This document shows, piece by piece, positions 8,567-15,253 of a stretch of DNA of 22,813 bases. Position 1 is the stretch's first letter. Every line of letters begins with the position of its first letter. Both the position numbers and the translations under genes were made by a program. Source of the DNA: Bacteroidota bacterium (GTDB lineage: Bacteria > Bacteroidota > Bacteroidia > Flavobacteriales_D > Crocinitomicaceae); assembly GCA_018825925.1 (NCBI GenBank), contig JAHKAT010000249.1:1-22813 (forward strand). The letters run 5' to 3'. The notes under the pieces are model-generated. The model saw nothing but the letters and a program-made list of their open reading frames with translations, did not search any database and was not told the DNA's origin.

Positions 8567-11512
8567 TTATTCTACATAACGGACATCATTAACGAAGTTT
8601 ATTTTTGATAAATGTTCAGCTACTATAGCAAAATGGCCGAACTCTTCTGTGATAATGCCTTGAATTTTATAGATTCCTTTTCCTTTGTAAGGAAATCTTC
8701 TTGCTACCTCAGGGAAGTGAACAGAGTCGAAAACCTGGCCGGTGGTATCAATAAAATTACCGAAATACATCAGTTCATTTTTAATGGTTTTCGATTGCTT
8801 AAGTGCTATGAGGTAGCCGTAACAAACCACTTTTTGATGTAGTAAAGATGGAATGTCCTTGGCTAAAACACCATTACTTGTGCTTTCTTCTGTTAAATCG
8901 AAAGGATTGCAAAGAGGAAAACCGAGCAGTTCCATCTGCTCGAATGCAAGCTCTAAAGGATCGTCTATAAATTGTGGAAGCTTGAAGTTCTTTCTCAATG
9001 GAGCAAATAAAACGGGTTGCGGATTTTTGTCGTGTACTTTGTTGTGAAAAAGATGAGCTTTCCAAAGCATGTTTCGACGTTCTTCTGGCAAATCACGTAA
9101 GGCACCAATGCGAATAATCAACAGAAGTTGCTCCAATGGAATTGCTGTTCGATTCAAAAGATCTTCAAAATGAATGAATGCTCCACCTCTTTTGCGTTCA
9201 TTAAATACTTTGTGCAATAAAGCGGACTCGATTCCCAATACTAAATTAAAACCAAGAATTATGCGTTGATTTAAAATTAACGTTTCGTAATCACCTTCAT
9301 TGATACTAGGGGCTTCAATGCTTCCACCTAACATTCGCGCTTCATGGACATAAACTTCAGTTCGATAATAGCCACCAAAATTATTAATCGTTGCCACCAT
9401 GTATTCTAAAGGATAGTAAGCTTTTAAATATAAACTTTGGTAACTTTCTACTGCATAAGAGGCAGAGTGACCTTTGGAAAAAGCATACCCTGCAAAACTT
9501 TCTATTTGCCGCCAAATTTCACGACTCAGTTCTTCTGTATATCCTTTTTTCTTACAGTTTTCAAAGTAAGTTTCTTCTACTTTTTGAAACTCAGCTCTGG
9601 ATCTAAATTTACCAGACATTCCTCTTCGCAATACGTCTGCTTGGCCTAAATCTAGTCCTGCAAAGTGATGCGCGACTTTTATTACATCTTCTTGATACAC
9701 CATCACGCCGTAAGTGTCGGGCATAATAGAAAGCATTACTGGATGTGCATCTTTCCTTTTTTCGGGATACTTGTGGCGCAAAATATACTCACGCATCATT
9801 CCCGAATGCGAAACCCCCGGACGAATAATAGAACTGGCGGCAACGAGGGTCAAGTAGTCGTCCACTTTTAATTTTTGTAAAAGCATGCGCATGGCAGGTG
9901 ATTCAACGTAAAAGCAACCCAATGCTTGTGCTTCGCGTAAAAGCGTCTTGATTTTTTCGTCTTGCTTGAAATGACGAAGATCGTGTATGTCATGCGCCGG
10001 ACGATCGGGTTGATTTTGCTCTACAATCGTTAAACAATCGTGTATTTTAGCTAATCCGCGCTGACTCAATACATCAAACTTATATAGTCCAACATCTTCA
10101 GCTTCTAGCATCGAAAATTGAGTGGTTGAATATCCTTTGGGCGGTAAAAAAGTTGCGCTGTACCAAGTGATGGGCTTTTCACTGATGACGATTCCTCCTG
10201 CATGCACGCTCAAATGAGAGGGCAAACCTTCAATCTGTTTGGCGTATTTTAAGACTAATACGGATAGTTCGTCGAGTTGCTGCACAATGAATTTTCCACT
10301 GCTTAATCGATCGATTTCTGTTTTCGGCAATCCAAAAACTTTGCCTAGTTCGCGAACCGTAGCTCTGTATTGAAAGGTGTTGTAAGTACAAAGTAAGGCT
10401 GTGTTGGGGTAGCGATTGAATATGTACTGGGTTACGTCTTCTCTGTCTTTCCATGAAAAATCAATGTCAAAATCGGGTGGGTTTTTGCGGTACAAATTAA
10501 TGAAACGCTCAAAATACAAGTCGAGTTCCAATGGATCAACATCGGTTATTCGAAGTAAATAGGCTACTAAACTATTCGCGCCACTGCCTCTGCCGACATA
10601 AAAATAGCCCTTGGAGCGGGCGTATTGGGTAAAGTCCCAAGTGATTAAGAAATAAGACAAATAGTCTTTTTGAGCGATAATTTGTATTTCTTTTTGAATT
10701 CGTTCTTCAATAATGGTGGTGGAATTTGGGTAGCGATAAGAGAGACCCTTGTAGCTTAATTCGGTTAACAAAGCAAGGTCTTCTTCTTTACTTCCGGTGT
10801 AGGTTTTGAGGTTTTGTGGCGGAGCTTCTTCTCCAAACTGAAACGAAATACGACAGTCGGAAAGCATATTTTTAGCTTGTAAAATAAGTTCAGGGTGTTC
10901 TCTAAAATCATGTTTAAAATCAGCAAAACTTTTAAAGAGCTGATCAATTCTTCCGGTTTGACTTTCTTCCAATTTGGAGAGCAAACAATTTTGATGGATC
11001 GATCTAAGAAGGCGGTGGGTATTGTAATCGCGTTTATTTCTAAAAGTCATGCTTTGCAAAGCGATTAGCTTGTTTTTAGGTAATGTAGGAGGATGGATTT
11101 TGAAGCGATTGAGTTCGTGGGATTGAATTCCTAAAAATTCATTTTCATGAAGTGATTTTGGAACGTTTTTCCAAGGATAGACAATATAGCAGTTGCCAAG
11201 ATGAGGAGGCTGCTGTGGAAACTCTTTTTGCTGATGTAAATAGTGACTCAAAAAAGTATTTAGCTCATGGAACCCACGATTGTTTTTAGCAATAATGATG
11301 TACTTCTGCTCCAAGTTATTGCGAATATCTACCCCAGCGGCAATCGGATACTTTACTTGTTGACTATCAATGCATGATTGAAGTATAGCCGTTGTTGTAT
11401 TGATGTCGGTAATCGCGATAGTGGGGTAATTGTTTTCACGCGCCCACGAGATAATTTCGCCAGGAGAAAGAATTCCGTATTTTAAACTGTATCTAGAATG
11501 AATATTGAGCAT
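8567..11512 (-). CDS. dnaE: Short DnaE-type DNA polymerase III alpha subunit, probable error-prone polymerase
   Basis: This is a C-family DNA polymerase of 981 residues, well short of replicative DnaE (about 1160 or more). The open frame extends further upstream, but the chosen start gives the normal PHP-domain beginning (MLNIHSRYSL) 14 nt after the dinB stop. Domains in order: PHP (about 1-230), polymerase core with GRGSGANS (307-314), PPDFDIDF carrying catalytic D349 and D351, third Asp D480 (YKFDVLSQRG), the RRGMSGK and FAGYAFSKGHSASYA segments, a helix-hairpin-helix region and a C-terminal OB-like fold. The PHP domain has lost metal ligands: the usual HxH is NIH, and TDHG is TDIN, so proofreading through PHP is unlikely. 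The partner gene is dinB. The pairing resembles bacterial mutasomes, so I infer translesion synthesis and not bulk replication. It might be called DnaE2/ImuC-like, but no ImuA or ImuB is present here. Confidence 0.9.
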   Translation of the reverse strand: MLNIHSRYSLKYGILSPGEIISWARENNYPTIAITDINTTTAILQSCIDSQQVKYPIAAGVDIRNNLEQKYIIIAKNNRGFHELNTFLSHYLHQQKEFPQQPPHLGNCYIVYPWKNVPKSLHENEFLGIQSHELNRFKIHPPTLPKNKLIALQSMTFRNKRDYNTHRLLRSIHQNCLLSKLEESQTGRIDQLFKSFADFKHDFREHPELILQAKNMLSDCRISFQFGEEAPPQNLKTYTGSKEEDLALLTELSYKGLSYRYPNSTTIIEERIQKEIQIIAQKDYLSYFLITWDFTQYARSKGYFYVGRGSGANSLVAYLLRITDVDPLELDLYFERFINLYRKNPPDFDIDFSWKDREDVTQYIFNRYPNTALLCTYNTFQYRATVRELGKVFGLPKTEIDRLSSGKFIVQQLDELSVLVLKYAKQIEGLPSHLSVHAGGIVISEKPITWYSATFLPPKGYSTTQFSMLEAEDVGLYKFDVLSQRGLAKIHDCLTIVEQNQPDRPAHDIHDLRHFKQDEKIKTLLREAQALGCFYVESPAMRMLLQKLKVDDYLTLVAASSIIRPGVSHSGMMREYILRHKYPEKRKDAHPVMLSIMPDTYGVMVYQEDVIKVAHHFAGLDLGQADVLRRGMSGKFRSRAEFQKVEETYFENCKKKGYTEELSREIWRQIESFAGYAFSKGHSASYAVESYQSLYLKAYYPLEYMVATINNFGGYYRTEVYVHEARMLGGSIEAPSINEGDYETLILNQRIILGFNLVLGIESALLHKVFNERKRGGAFIHFEDLLNRTAIPLEQLLLIIRIGALRDLPEERRNMLWKAHLFHNKVHDKNPQPVLFAPLRKNFKLPQFIDDPLELAFEQMELLGFPLCNPFDLTEESTSNGVLAKDIPSLLHQKVVCYGYLIALKQSKTIKNELMYFGNFIDTTGQVFDSVHFPEVARRFPYKGKGIYKIQGIITEEFGHFAIVAEHLSKINFVNDVRYVE

Positions 11513-11526
11513 TTTGAGTTGTATTG

Positions 11527-12744
11527 TTAAATTCTGCGATTGGCTAAAAGGGGAGGAGGCTCTCCTGAAAATGGATTCCAACGACCGATGGTTTTGGCTT
11601 CCATTCCAACGGCCCGCATCACAGCTCGATCACCGTATCGGGCTCTAATTTTGTCCATGGCTTGGTACAGTTGGACGTAGTTAAGATTGTCGTCAAATAA
11701 ACTCATTTGATGATGTCCGTTGACCAATTCGCTGAATCGAACACCTATCAATCGAACCAAAAGGCGACGGTTATAGATTCGTTGAAAAAGTTCGGCAACA
11801 AGCGGAATCAAATCATGATCAGCAGACGTGTAGGTCAGACGTTTTTGGAGGGTTTGGGTTTGAAAATCAGAATATCGAATTTTGACCGTAACACAGGCCG
11901 TTACTTTTTTCCCTCTGCGCAATTGAAAAGCGAGATTTTCGGCCATCGCCGCCAGTATTCCTTTTAGTTTGAGGATGTCAATGGTGTCGTGATCGAAGGT
12001 GCGCTCGGTTGAAATTGATTTTCGTTCGTTGTACTGTACTACTGGCGATAGGTCGATTCCTTGTGCTTTTCGCCAGATACTTCCTCCGTTTTTTCCAAAA
12101 GCGCTTTCCATCATTTCGACAGGCATTTCTTGTACGGTATGTATTTTTTGAATTCCTAAATCGCGAAACATTTGATAGGTTTTTAAACCCACCATGGGGA
12201 TTTTTCGAATTGATAAGGGCCCAAGGAATGGCTTTTCATTACCGTAATCAATGCGGATTTGGTTGTTTGGTTTTGCTTCGCCAGTCGCTATTTTAGAAAC
12301 GGTTTTGTTTTCAGATAAACCAAAAGAAATAGGCAAACCAGTTTCTGTAGTTATCTTTTTTCGAATTTCACTAGCGAATTTGTAACAACCATAAAATTGA
12401 TCCATACCTGTTAAGTCAATATAAAACTCATCAACGGATGATTTTTCATACATCGGCGTACTTTCTTTGATGATATCGGTCACCATTCGAGAGTATTTCA
12501 TGTACGTGGCGGAATTCCCTTTTATAATAATAGCTTCTGGGCAACGATCTTTCGCCATTTTCATAGGCATAGCAGAATGAATGCCGTATTGCCGTGCCTC
12601 ATAGCTGCAGGAGGCGACAACACCGCGATCACTCGTCCCACCAATCAGAATCGGTTTTCCTTCCAGCCGACTATCTAGCAGGCGTTCGCACGACACAAAA
12701 AACGTGTCCAAATCCATGTGTAAAATTGAGCGCAAGCCAGCCAT
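11527..12744 (-). CDS. dinB: DNA polymerase IV (Y-family, DinB)
   Basis: This is a Y-family translesion polymerase of 405 residues from the chosen start. The ATG at 12744 begins MAGLRSILHMDLDTFF, the normal family N-terminus, with an A-rich leader. The open frame runs upstream to 12834, but those 30 residues look non-coding and overlap a possible promoter. Visible motifs are the catalytic MDLD near residue 10, the steric-gate region DTFF, SCSYEAR, and SSVDEFYIDL with the Asp-Glu catalytic pair. Thumb, little-finger and DNA-binding segments follow. QMSLF at 346-350 matches the beta-clamp binding consensus. All catalytic carboxylates are present, so unlike ImuB this should be an active enzyme. 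It is followed 14 nt downstream by a short dnaE, which suggests co-transcription as a mutagenesis cassette. Tandem 18-bp repeats upstream suggest repressor control. Confidence 0.95.
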   Translation of the reverse strand: MAGLRSILHMDLDTFFVSCERLLDSRLEGKPILIGGTSDRGVVASCSYEARQYGIHSAMPMKMAKDRCPEAIIIKGNSATYMKYSRMVTDIIKESTPMYEKSSVDEFYIDLTGMDQFYGCYKFASEIRKKITTETGLPISFGLSENKTVSKIATGEAKPNNQIRIDYGNEKPFLGPLSIRKIPMVGLKTYQMFRDLGIQKIHTVQEMPVEMMESAFGKNGGSIWRKAQGIDLSPVVQYNERKSISTERTFDHDTIDILKLKGILAAMAENLAFQLRRGKKVTACVTVKIRYSDFQTQTLQKRLTYTSADHDLIPLVAELFQRIYNRRLLVRLIGVRFSELVNGHHQMSLFDDNLNYVQLYQAMDKIRARYGDRAVMRAVGMEAKTIGRWNPFSGEPPPLLANRRI

Positions 12745-12831
12745 ATTTTTATTGTTATCATCGTGCTTGCATATCGCTTTAATGGAATTGTTCTCGGAAG
12801 AAATGCCCTTCTCTTGTCCCGAATTCAAATA

Positions 12832-12839
12832 CAAAAATA
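12832..12839 (-). promoter_or_regulatory. Possible dinB -7 element (TATTTTTG)
   Basis: On the minus strand this reads TATTTTTG, matching the Bacteroidota -7 consensus TAnnTTTG. It would give a leader of roughly 80 nt before the dinB ATG at 12744. No TTG is found at the expected -33 spacing. The direct repeats at 12861-12901 would lie just upstream, over the -33 region. A second identical octamer occurs at 12907-12914. Confidence 0.4.
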
Positions 12840-12860
12840 CATTGATTTTATGTCTTTGGA

Positions 12861-12901
12861 TTAAAAAGTAATCAACAATTAGGTTAAAAAGTAATCAACA
12901 A
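12861..12901 (-). promoter_or_regulatory. Tandem 18-bp direct repeat, candidate operator for dinB-dnaE
   Basis: TTAAAAAGTAATCAACAA occurs exactly at 12861-12878 and again at 12884-12901, with a 5-nt spacer (23-bp period, about two helical turns). It lies 117-157 nt upstream of the dinB start, between two TATTTTTG octamers on the minus strand. An exact 18-bp tandem repeat in a promoter region is typical of a binding site for a dimeric or cooperative regulator. The regulator is unknown, and no lexA- or umuD-like gene lies in the window. Confidence 0.55.
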
Positions 12902-12906
12902 GTTTT

Positions 12907-12914
12907 CAAAAATA
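12907..12914 (-). promoter_or_regulatory. Alternative dinB -7 element (TATTTTTG)
   Basis: This minus-strand octamer also fits TAnnTTTG. If used, transcription would start close to 12900, directly within the tandem repeats, a position suited to repression. No good -33 element is visible. Confidence 0.3.
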
Positions 12915-12925
12915 ACGATGTGTCA

Positions 12926-12942
12926 ACGTAATTTATTTACGT
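12926..12942. promoter_or_regulatory. 17-bp palindrome with 6-bp arms
   Basis: ACGTAA-TTTAT-TTACGT is a perfect inverted repeat with a 5-nt centre, just upstream of the dinB-side repeats. Its size and symmetry suit a dimeric DNA-binding protein, but this is unproven. Confidence 0.35.
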
Positions 12943-13217
12943 GGAGCAATGAATGGTTTTATTCTTTTCGTTAAATAAAAAAGTAAGTATGTTTTTGTTG
13001 ATGGAAAGGGGGAACGGTCAAAGAAATAACTAGATGAAGCTATAAAAACAATAGAAATGGTATATACAGTATGAAACTGATTGTTGGAGGTCCCGTCGCC
13101 AAAGTATAAGCACTTTCGAATTTAAATGGAGTAAAACGAAAAAACTGAAGTTTTCAAAATATTGACACAAGCATATCCAAGTGCTACAACAAAATAATTT
13201 CCACAGAAAATGATCTC

Positions 13218-13252
13218 GAATTCATGTACAGCTCAATATTTGAGGTGAATTC
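13218..13252. other. Nested inverted repeat upstream of parE
   Basis: The outer arms are GAATTCA (13218-13224) and TGAATTC (13246-13252). The inner arms are CTCAA (13232-13236) and TTGAG (13240-13244) around a 3-nt loop. The bulge is uneven (7 nt on one side, 1 on the other). It lies well upstream of the likely parE transcription start, so a role in the parE leader is doubtful. It could be part of a small RNA or a protein site. Confidence 0.3.
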
Positions 13253-13286
13253 AAGAGTGATTTTGCCTAAATAGATCCTGCTGAAT

Positions 13287-13316
13287 GACTTTTCAACCTG
13301 AAATGGTGAAAAAGTC
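13287..13316. other. Imperfect hairpin upstream of the parE promoter
   Basis: GACTTTTCA on the left and TGAAAAAGTC on the right pair as an inverted repeat with one extra base on the right. It ends about 37 nt before the parE -7 element. It may be an operator-like site or chance symmetry in AT-rich DNA. Confidence 0.25.
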
Positions 13317-13352
13317 GTTATAACTTTCCGAAAAAGCAGCGCTGTTTCAATT

Positions 13353-13360
13353 TATCTTTG
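13353..13360 (+). promoter_or_regulatory. parE -7 promoter element (TATCTTTG)
   Basis: TATCTTTG matches the Bacteroidota TAnnTTTG consensus and lies 21 nt before the ATG at 13382, giving a short leader of about 15 nt. The -33 element is weak. This position argues against the upstream TTG at 13358 being the start codon, since that triplet falls inside the promoter element. Confidence 0.6.
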
Positions 13361-13381
13361 TTAGTCGCACAAAGAACAGAA

Positions 13382-15250
13382 ATGGCAGAAAATCAATATA
13401 CTGAAGATAATATACGCTCACTCGATTGGAAAGAACATATCCGATTAAGACCAGGGATGTATATCGGAAAGCTGGGGGATGGCTCGGCTGCCGACGATGG
13501 AATATATATTCTGGCAAAAGAAGTTGTCGATAATTGTATCGATGAATTTGTGATGGGGAATGGCCGAAAGGTGGAAATCAAGGTGCACGAAGGAAAAGTT
13601 TCAGTGCGTGATTACGGACGAGGAATTCCTTTGGGAAAAGTTGTTGAAGTGGTTTCTAAAATGAATACCGGTGGAAAGTACGATTCCAAAGCCTTTAAAA
13701 AATCAGTAGGATTGAACGGTGTGGGAACCAAGGCTGTCAACGCCCTTTCTAGTCACTTTATGGTGTATGCTGTTCGAGAAGGTGAAAAAGTAGAGGCGAG
13801 CTTTTCACAAGGTGAACTGATATCCAAAGGCGAAGTTGAAAAAACAGATGAACCAAACGGTACCTACGTGGAGTTTATTCCGGATGAAACGATTTTTAAA
13901 AAATACGCTTTCAAAACAGCTTATCTGGACAAAATGATCTGGAATTATTGCTATTTGAACCGCGGACTCTCCATACATTTTAACGGACAAAAATTTCAAT
14001 CCAAAGATGGATTAAAGGATTTGCTTGAAAACAACATGGATGGAGATCCATTGTACCCTATTATTCATCTTGAAGGCGAAGATATTGAGGTGGCATTTAC
14101 CCACGGACGAACTTACGGCGAAGATTATTACTCCTTTGTGAATGGCCAGCACACCACACAAGGAGGAACACACCAAAGTGCATTTCGTGAATCAGTAGCA
14201 AAAGTGATTCGCGATTTTTATAACAAGAATTACGAACCCTCAGATATTCGTCAATCCATTGTCGCAGCAGTAGCAGTAAAAGTGATTGAACCGGTTTTTG
14301 AATCCCAAACTAAAACAAAATTAGGTTCGCAGGAAATCGAACCGGGAGGAAAGTCAATGCGCGCCTTTATCAATGATTTCTTAAAAGAAAAACTAGATAA
14401 TTACTTGCATAGAAATCAGGATGTTGCCGACACAATTGAAAGAAAAATAAAGCAATCAGAGCGCGAGCGTAAAGAGCTTTCTGGAATTAGAAAACTAGCA
14501 AGGGAAAGATCCAAAAAATCAAATCTTCACAACAAGAAATTGCGCGATTGTCGTGTGCATTTCACTGATATAAAAGACGAGCGAAGAGAGGAAACCACCT
14601 TGTTTATTACAGAGGGTGATTCTGCAAGTGGCTCGATTACCAAATCGCGAAATGTGAACACGCAAGGTGTTTTTTCATTAAAAGGAAAACCGCTAAATTG
14701 TTACGGGTTGACCAAAAAAATTGTCTACGAAAACGAGGAGTTCAATCTAATTCAAGCCGCTTTGGACATTGAAGATGATATGGACAATCTTCGCTACAAC
14801 AAAATTGTGATTGCGACCGATGCCGATGTCGATGGAATGCATATTCGAATGCTATTATTGACTTTCTTTTTGCAGTTTTTTCCAGATTTGGTGAAACGAA
14901 ATCATGTATATGTCTTGCAAACACCTTTATTTAGAGTTCGAAACAAACAAAAAACCTTCTATTGCTATAACGAAGATGAAAGAAAAGCTGCGATAGAAGC
15001 CTGTGGAAAAAATCCTGAAATAACTCGATTTAAAGGTTTAGGGGAGATTTCTCCTGACGAATTTAAAAACTTTATTGGCGAAGATATACGCCTTGAACCT
15101 ATCCTTTTAACAAAAGAGTCTTCCATCGACCAAATTCTTTCCTACTATATGGGAAAAAACACACCTGAACGTCAGGATTTTATCATAGATAATCTGCGTG
15201 TTGAAGGAGATTTAGCGGATGAGTTGGAAGAAATTGAAAAAGCTTCGTAA
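13382..15250 (+). CDS. parE: DNA topoisomerase IV subunit B (ParE)
   Basis: This is the ATPase subunit of topoisomerase IV, which decatenates and relaxes chromosomes with ParC. It has 622 residues from the ATG at 13382. The GHKL ATPase domain shows EVVDNCIDE (catalytic E47, Mg ligand N51), DYGRGIP (D78) and [14 protein letters not shown] (110-123). The QTK loop is at 309-311. The Toprim domain has EGDSASG (E411) and DADVDG (D480, D482, D484), and the end carries the RFKGLGEI region. The family is shared with GyrB. The immediately following gene is a GyrA/ParC-type subunit without a GyrA box, which makes this ParE. Length and the [18 protein letters not shown] region fit Bacteroidota ParE. parC starts after a 3-nt gap, so the two are co-transcribed from the promoter at 13353. 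Confidence 0.95.
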   Translation: MAENQYTEDNIRSLDWKEHIRLRPGMYIGKLGDGSAADDGIYILAKEVVDNCIDEFVMGNGRKVEIKVHEGKVSVRDYGRGIPLGKVVEVVSKMNTGGKYDSKAFKKSVGLNGVGTKAVNALSSHFMVYAVREGEKVEASFSQGELISKGEVEKTDEPNGTYVEFIPDETIFKKYAFKTAYLDKMIWNYCYLNRGLSIHFNGQKFQSKDGLKDLLENNMDGDPLYPIIHLEGEDIEVAFTHGRTYGEDYYSFVNGQHTTQGGTHQSAFRESVAKVIRDFYNKNYEPSDIRQSIVAAVAVKVIEPVFESQTKTKLGSQEIEPGGKSMRAFINDFLKEKLDNYLHRNQDVADTIERKIKQSERERKELSGIRKLARERSKKSNLHNKKLRDCRVHFTDIKDERREETTLFITEGDSASGSITKSRNVNTQGVFSLKGKPLNCYGLTKKIVYENEEFNLIQAALDIEDDMDNLRYNKIVIATDADVDGMHIRMLLLTFFLQFFPDLVKRNHVYVLQTPLFRVRNKQKTFYCYNEDERKAAIEACGKNPEITRFKGLGEISPDEFKNFIGEDIRLEPILLTKESSIDQILSYYMGKNTPERQDFIIDNLRVEGDLADELEEIEKAS

Positions 15251-15253
15251 AAC

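Larger units (their letters stand above)
12745..13381. other. 637-bp non-coding divergent region between dinB and parE
   Basis: This is the only gene-free stretch over 300 nt. From left to right it holds the dinB leader and -7-like octamers, the 18-bp tandem repeat, the 17-bp palindrome, about 280 nt without recognisable content, a nested inverted repeat (13218-13252), an imperfect hairpin (13287-13316) and the parE -7 element. Short open stretches occur, such as about 41 codons ending near 13276, but none resembles a known protein. No tRNA or known RNA fold is recognised. Confidence 0.6.

Noticed and set aside
11513..11581. Longer dnaE start overlapping the dinB end
   Set aside because: The extra 23 residues overlap dinB coding sequence in another frame, and the PHP domain normally starts at the MLNIHSRYS methionine (11512).
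12745..12834. Longer dinB start at 12834 adding 30 residues
   Set aside because: The extension has no resemblance to Y-family N-termini and overlaps a possible promoter element; the ATG at 12744 gives the standard MAGLRSILHMDLD beginning.
13153..13276. Open stretch of about 41 codons upstream of parE that could be a small or decayed gene
   Set aside because: It is short, has only an internal ATG, shows no recognisable domain, and its length is within chance expectation for this base composition.
13358..13381. TTG start for parE at 13358
   Set aside because: This triplet is inside the TATCTTTG promoter element; the ATG at 13382 begins the normal [10 protein letters not shown] sequence.
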